64,000 nucleotides of DNA, from assembly GCF_016864195.1 (NCBI RefSeq), contig NZ_CP045202.1, forward strand, positions 2,263,001 through 2,327,000, in the 5' to 3' direction. The notes beneath the pieces are model-generated. The model was given only the letters and a program-made list of their open reading frames with translations, did no database searches and had not been told where the DNA came from. A program made the position numbers and the translations under genes. Origin of the DNA: Dechloromonas sp. TW-R-39-2 (GTDB taxonomy: Bacteria; Pseudomonadota; Gammaproteobacteria; Burkholderiales; Rhodocyclaceae). This document shows, in pieces, positions 62,773-64,000 of the stretch (position 1 is the first letter of the stretch; every line of letters starts with the position of its first letter).

Positions 62773-63856
62773 GATGTTCCAGCACTCCTGCTACAAGAAT
62801 ACTTGAAATCCCCCACAAAACCAGACCGATCAAAAACGTACCCAATATAATCTGCAATCTTTTGGGTTCAACAGCCTTATCGGGAATCTGGGCTTTGGAT
62901 ATCACTTCAAGATACAGCTGCTTTTTTTGCGCCTCATATCTCGCCTGCTCTAAATAGTTCAACGCACTTACAAGAAGACGTTCAGAAAACTCTTTTTCAA
63001 GCAACAGTCGATGATAGGTAACAGCCTTTCCAGATAGTGATCGCTCCCCACCTGTAACCCGTTCTGTTTCGGAAGAAATCTCAGCCTCCAAAAACGCTAT
63101 TCTCTGTTTTATGCTTGGAATTTGAGGATTAGAGCTTGCCAACTTCTGCAAGCTAGACAATTGCGCTTTTGCTGCGACTAAATCATCTTGTAATTTACCG
63201 ATTTGCTGAAGAGGGATTTGAGACTGTTTCTCTGGATCCAATACACCCTTTTCCTTACGATACGCTGCCAAAGCAATTGATGCGTCTTTAGCTTTTTTTT
63301 CAGCATTTTCAACTTCATCGTAAGCAAATTTAATCGCATCTTGCTGGGCTCTATAATTAATCTTATTCACCAACTGCTCGGCCAATTCAACTAATTTGTC
63401 ATTGATTGCTCTAGCCTCCTCAGCTGTAAAAGCCTTAACATATAACGTACTAATAGAAGAGGTTGAGTCCAACTTTAAATTTATCTTTTTCTCGAAATAC
63501 TCGTAAAAAGACTCCAGTCCATCATCCCTTCCAAAACTAGCAAATCGACTTAGATACTCAGCATTGCTCGACGAATAGGAAGCCCTAACTTTTAAATCGT
63601 CATCTAATAACTTAAGCGCATCACGTGAGGTGATGTAGTCCTGCACCACATAAGAATCATCTTGGGCTTTTGAAATCCCGGCCCCTTTCAAAAAAACCCC
63701 TAAAGGAGAAGAGTTTTCCTTGCTTGGACTGCGAACAACAAATCGCGACTCAGAGACATATAAATCCGAGGCAACAAAACCAAAATATACTATTGAAACT
63801 AGCGTTGGCAATATCGTCGTTGCCACCAACAAGCGATCTTTAAAAAAACGCTTCAT
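62762..63856 (-). CDS. kpsE: Capsule export inner-membrane protein KpsE/CtrB
   Basis: A 364-residue PCP-3-type protein. One membrane helix near the N-terminus (LLVATTILPTLVSIVYFGFVA) and one at the C-terminus (ILGTFLIGLVLWGISSILVA) enclose a periplasmic coiled-coil domain. The motif VVQDYITSRDALKLLD is typical of KpsE/CtrB/BexC. It links the KpsMT exporter to the outer-membrane channel. The ATG has AGGT upstream. The 144 bases beyond it to the window end show no gene, ops element or clear promoter. Confidence 0.9.
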   Translation of the reverse strand: MKRFFKDRLLVATTILPTLVSIVYFGFVASDLYVSESRFVVRSPSKENSSPLGVFLKGAGISKAQDDSYVVQDYITSRDALKLLDDDLKVRASYSSSNAEYLSRFASFGRDDGLESFYEYFEKKINLKLDSTSSISTLYVKAFTAEEARAINDKLVELAEQLVNKINYRAQQDAIKFAYDEVENAEKKAKDASIALAAYRKEKGVLDPEKQSQIPLQQIGKLQDDLVAAKAQLSSLQKLASSNPQIPSIKQRIAFLEAEISSETERVTGGERSLSGKAVTYHRLLLEKEFSERLLVSALNYLEQARYEAQKKQLYLEVISKAQIPDKAVEPKRLQIILGTFLIGLVLWGISSILVAGVLEHHDH

Positions 63857-64000
63857 AAAAATTTACCTATTAAATTCTCAATCAAAACTCACCATATCGA
63901 AACCATCAAACCTTATTTCTGATATGCTGCTTATCTATTTTTCAAAAAAACATAAATCGCATCACGCAATGGCAATCAAACCAACAATGCAATTATTTTC

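Noticed and set aside
63857..64000. Search for an ops/JUMPStart element upstream of kpsE
   Set aside because: No GGCGGTAG or close variant on either strand in these 144 bases; the true leader may lie beyond the window.

Overview
The window looks like chromosome of a GC-rich betaproteobacterium, most plausibly Rhodocyclales (Dechloromonas/Azonexus-like). This is an inference from the gene mix (GcvA-type LysR, AlaC-Hom pair, TviB-type dehydrogenase, YceI/cytochrome b561 pair, FliW, Tex) and from protein style; no rRNA or marker search was possible. I count 53 protein genes, one tRNA fragment and a set of hairpins and candidate operators.

Positions 1-44,500 are mostly ordinary core genome. 1-6,500: an MFS exporter, a small gene divergent from a GcvA-type LysR regulator, and a 1,273-residue protein built from about 110 tandem 8-9-residue units with a calcium-binding tail. 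6,700-18,600: radical SAM protein and thioesterase, YajD, nitroreductase, a DUF808 membrane operon, a secreted PHB-depolymerase-like esterase, ParE, a Spy-like periplasmic protein, a patatin lipoprotein and a sensor kinase. 18,700-32,500: homoserine dehydrogenase and AlaC (minus), then an Mth938-domain protein, nucleotide-sugar dehydrogenase and gamma carbonic anhydrase (plus), FliW, Tex, a ferric-reductase-like flavocytochrome, an ArsC-like/Hsp33/histidine-kinase operon, and an aminotransferase divergent from a MarR regulator with two matching palindromes between them. 32,500-44,500: a FAD-linked oxidase overlapping rimO, fpr divergent from a FinR/YeiE-type LysR, SCO with a double receiver, a LysR gene divergent from a dioxygenase/cytochrome b561/YceI/YceI operon, and an EAL phosphodiesterase.

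At 44,730-44,776 lies only the 3' part of a tRNA-Arg(TCT), directly followed by a tyrosine integrase. This marks one end of an integrated element. Everything beyond it (46,025-63,856) is one minus-strand group of capsule genes. Read in transcription order it holds KpsE, KpsM and KpsT (ABC export), a 1,155-residue methyltransferase/coiled-coil/DUF4214/glycosyltransferase, a LicD-like protein, TagD-like cytidylyltransferase, UDP-GlcNAc 2-epimerase, a two-domain glycosyltransferase, an outer-membrane export lipoprotein, another glycosyltransferase, a half-length KpsC, KpsS, a short-chain dehydrogenase and an LTA-synthase-like sulfatase. The first half is markedly AT-rich and the second half has normal GC, so the locus is a mosaic. 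The set suggests an ABC-exported, Kdo-linked, glycerol-phosphate-bearing (teichoic-acid-like) capsule whose chain length might be measured by the coiled-coil protein. That system is the most interesting content here; its product and mechanism are inferred.
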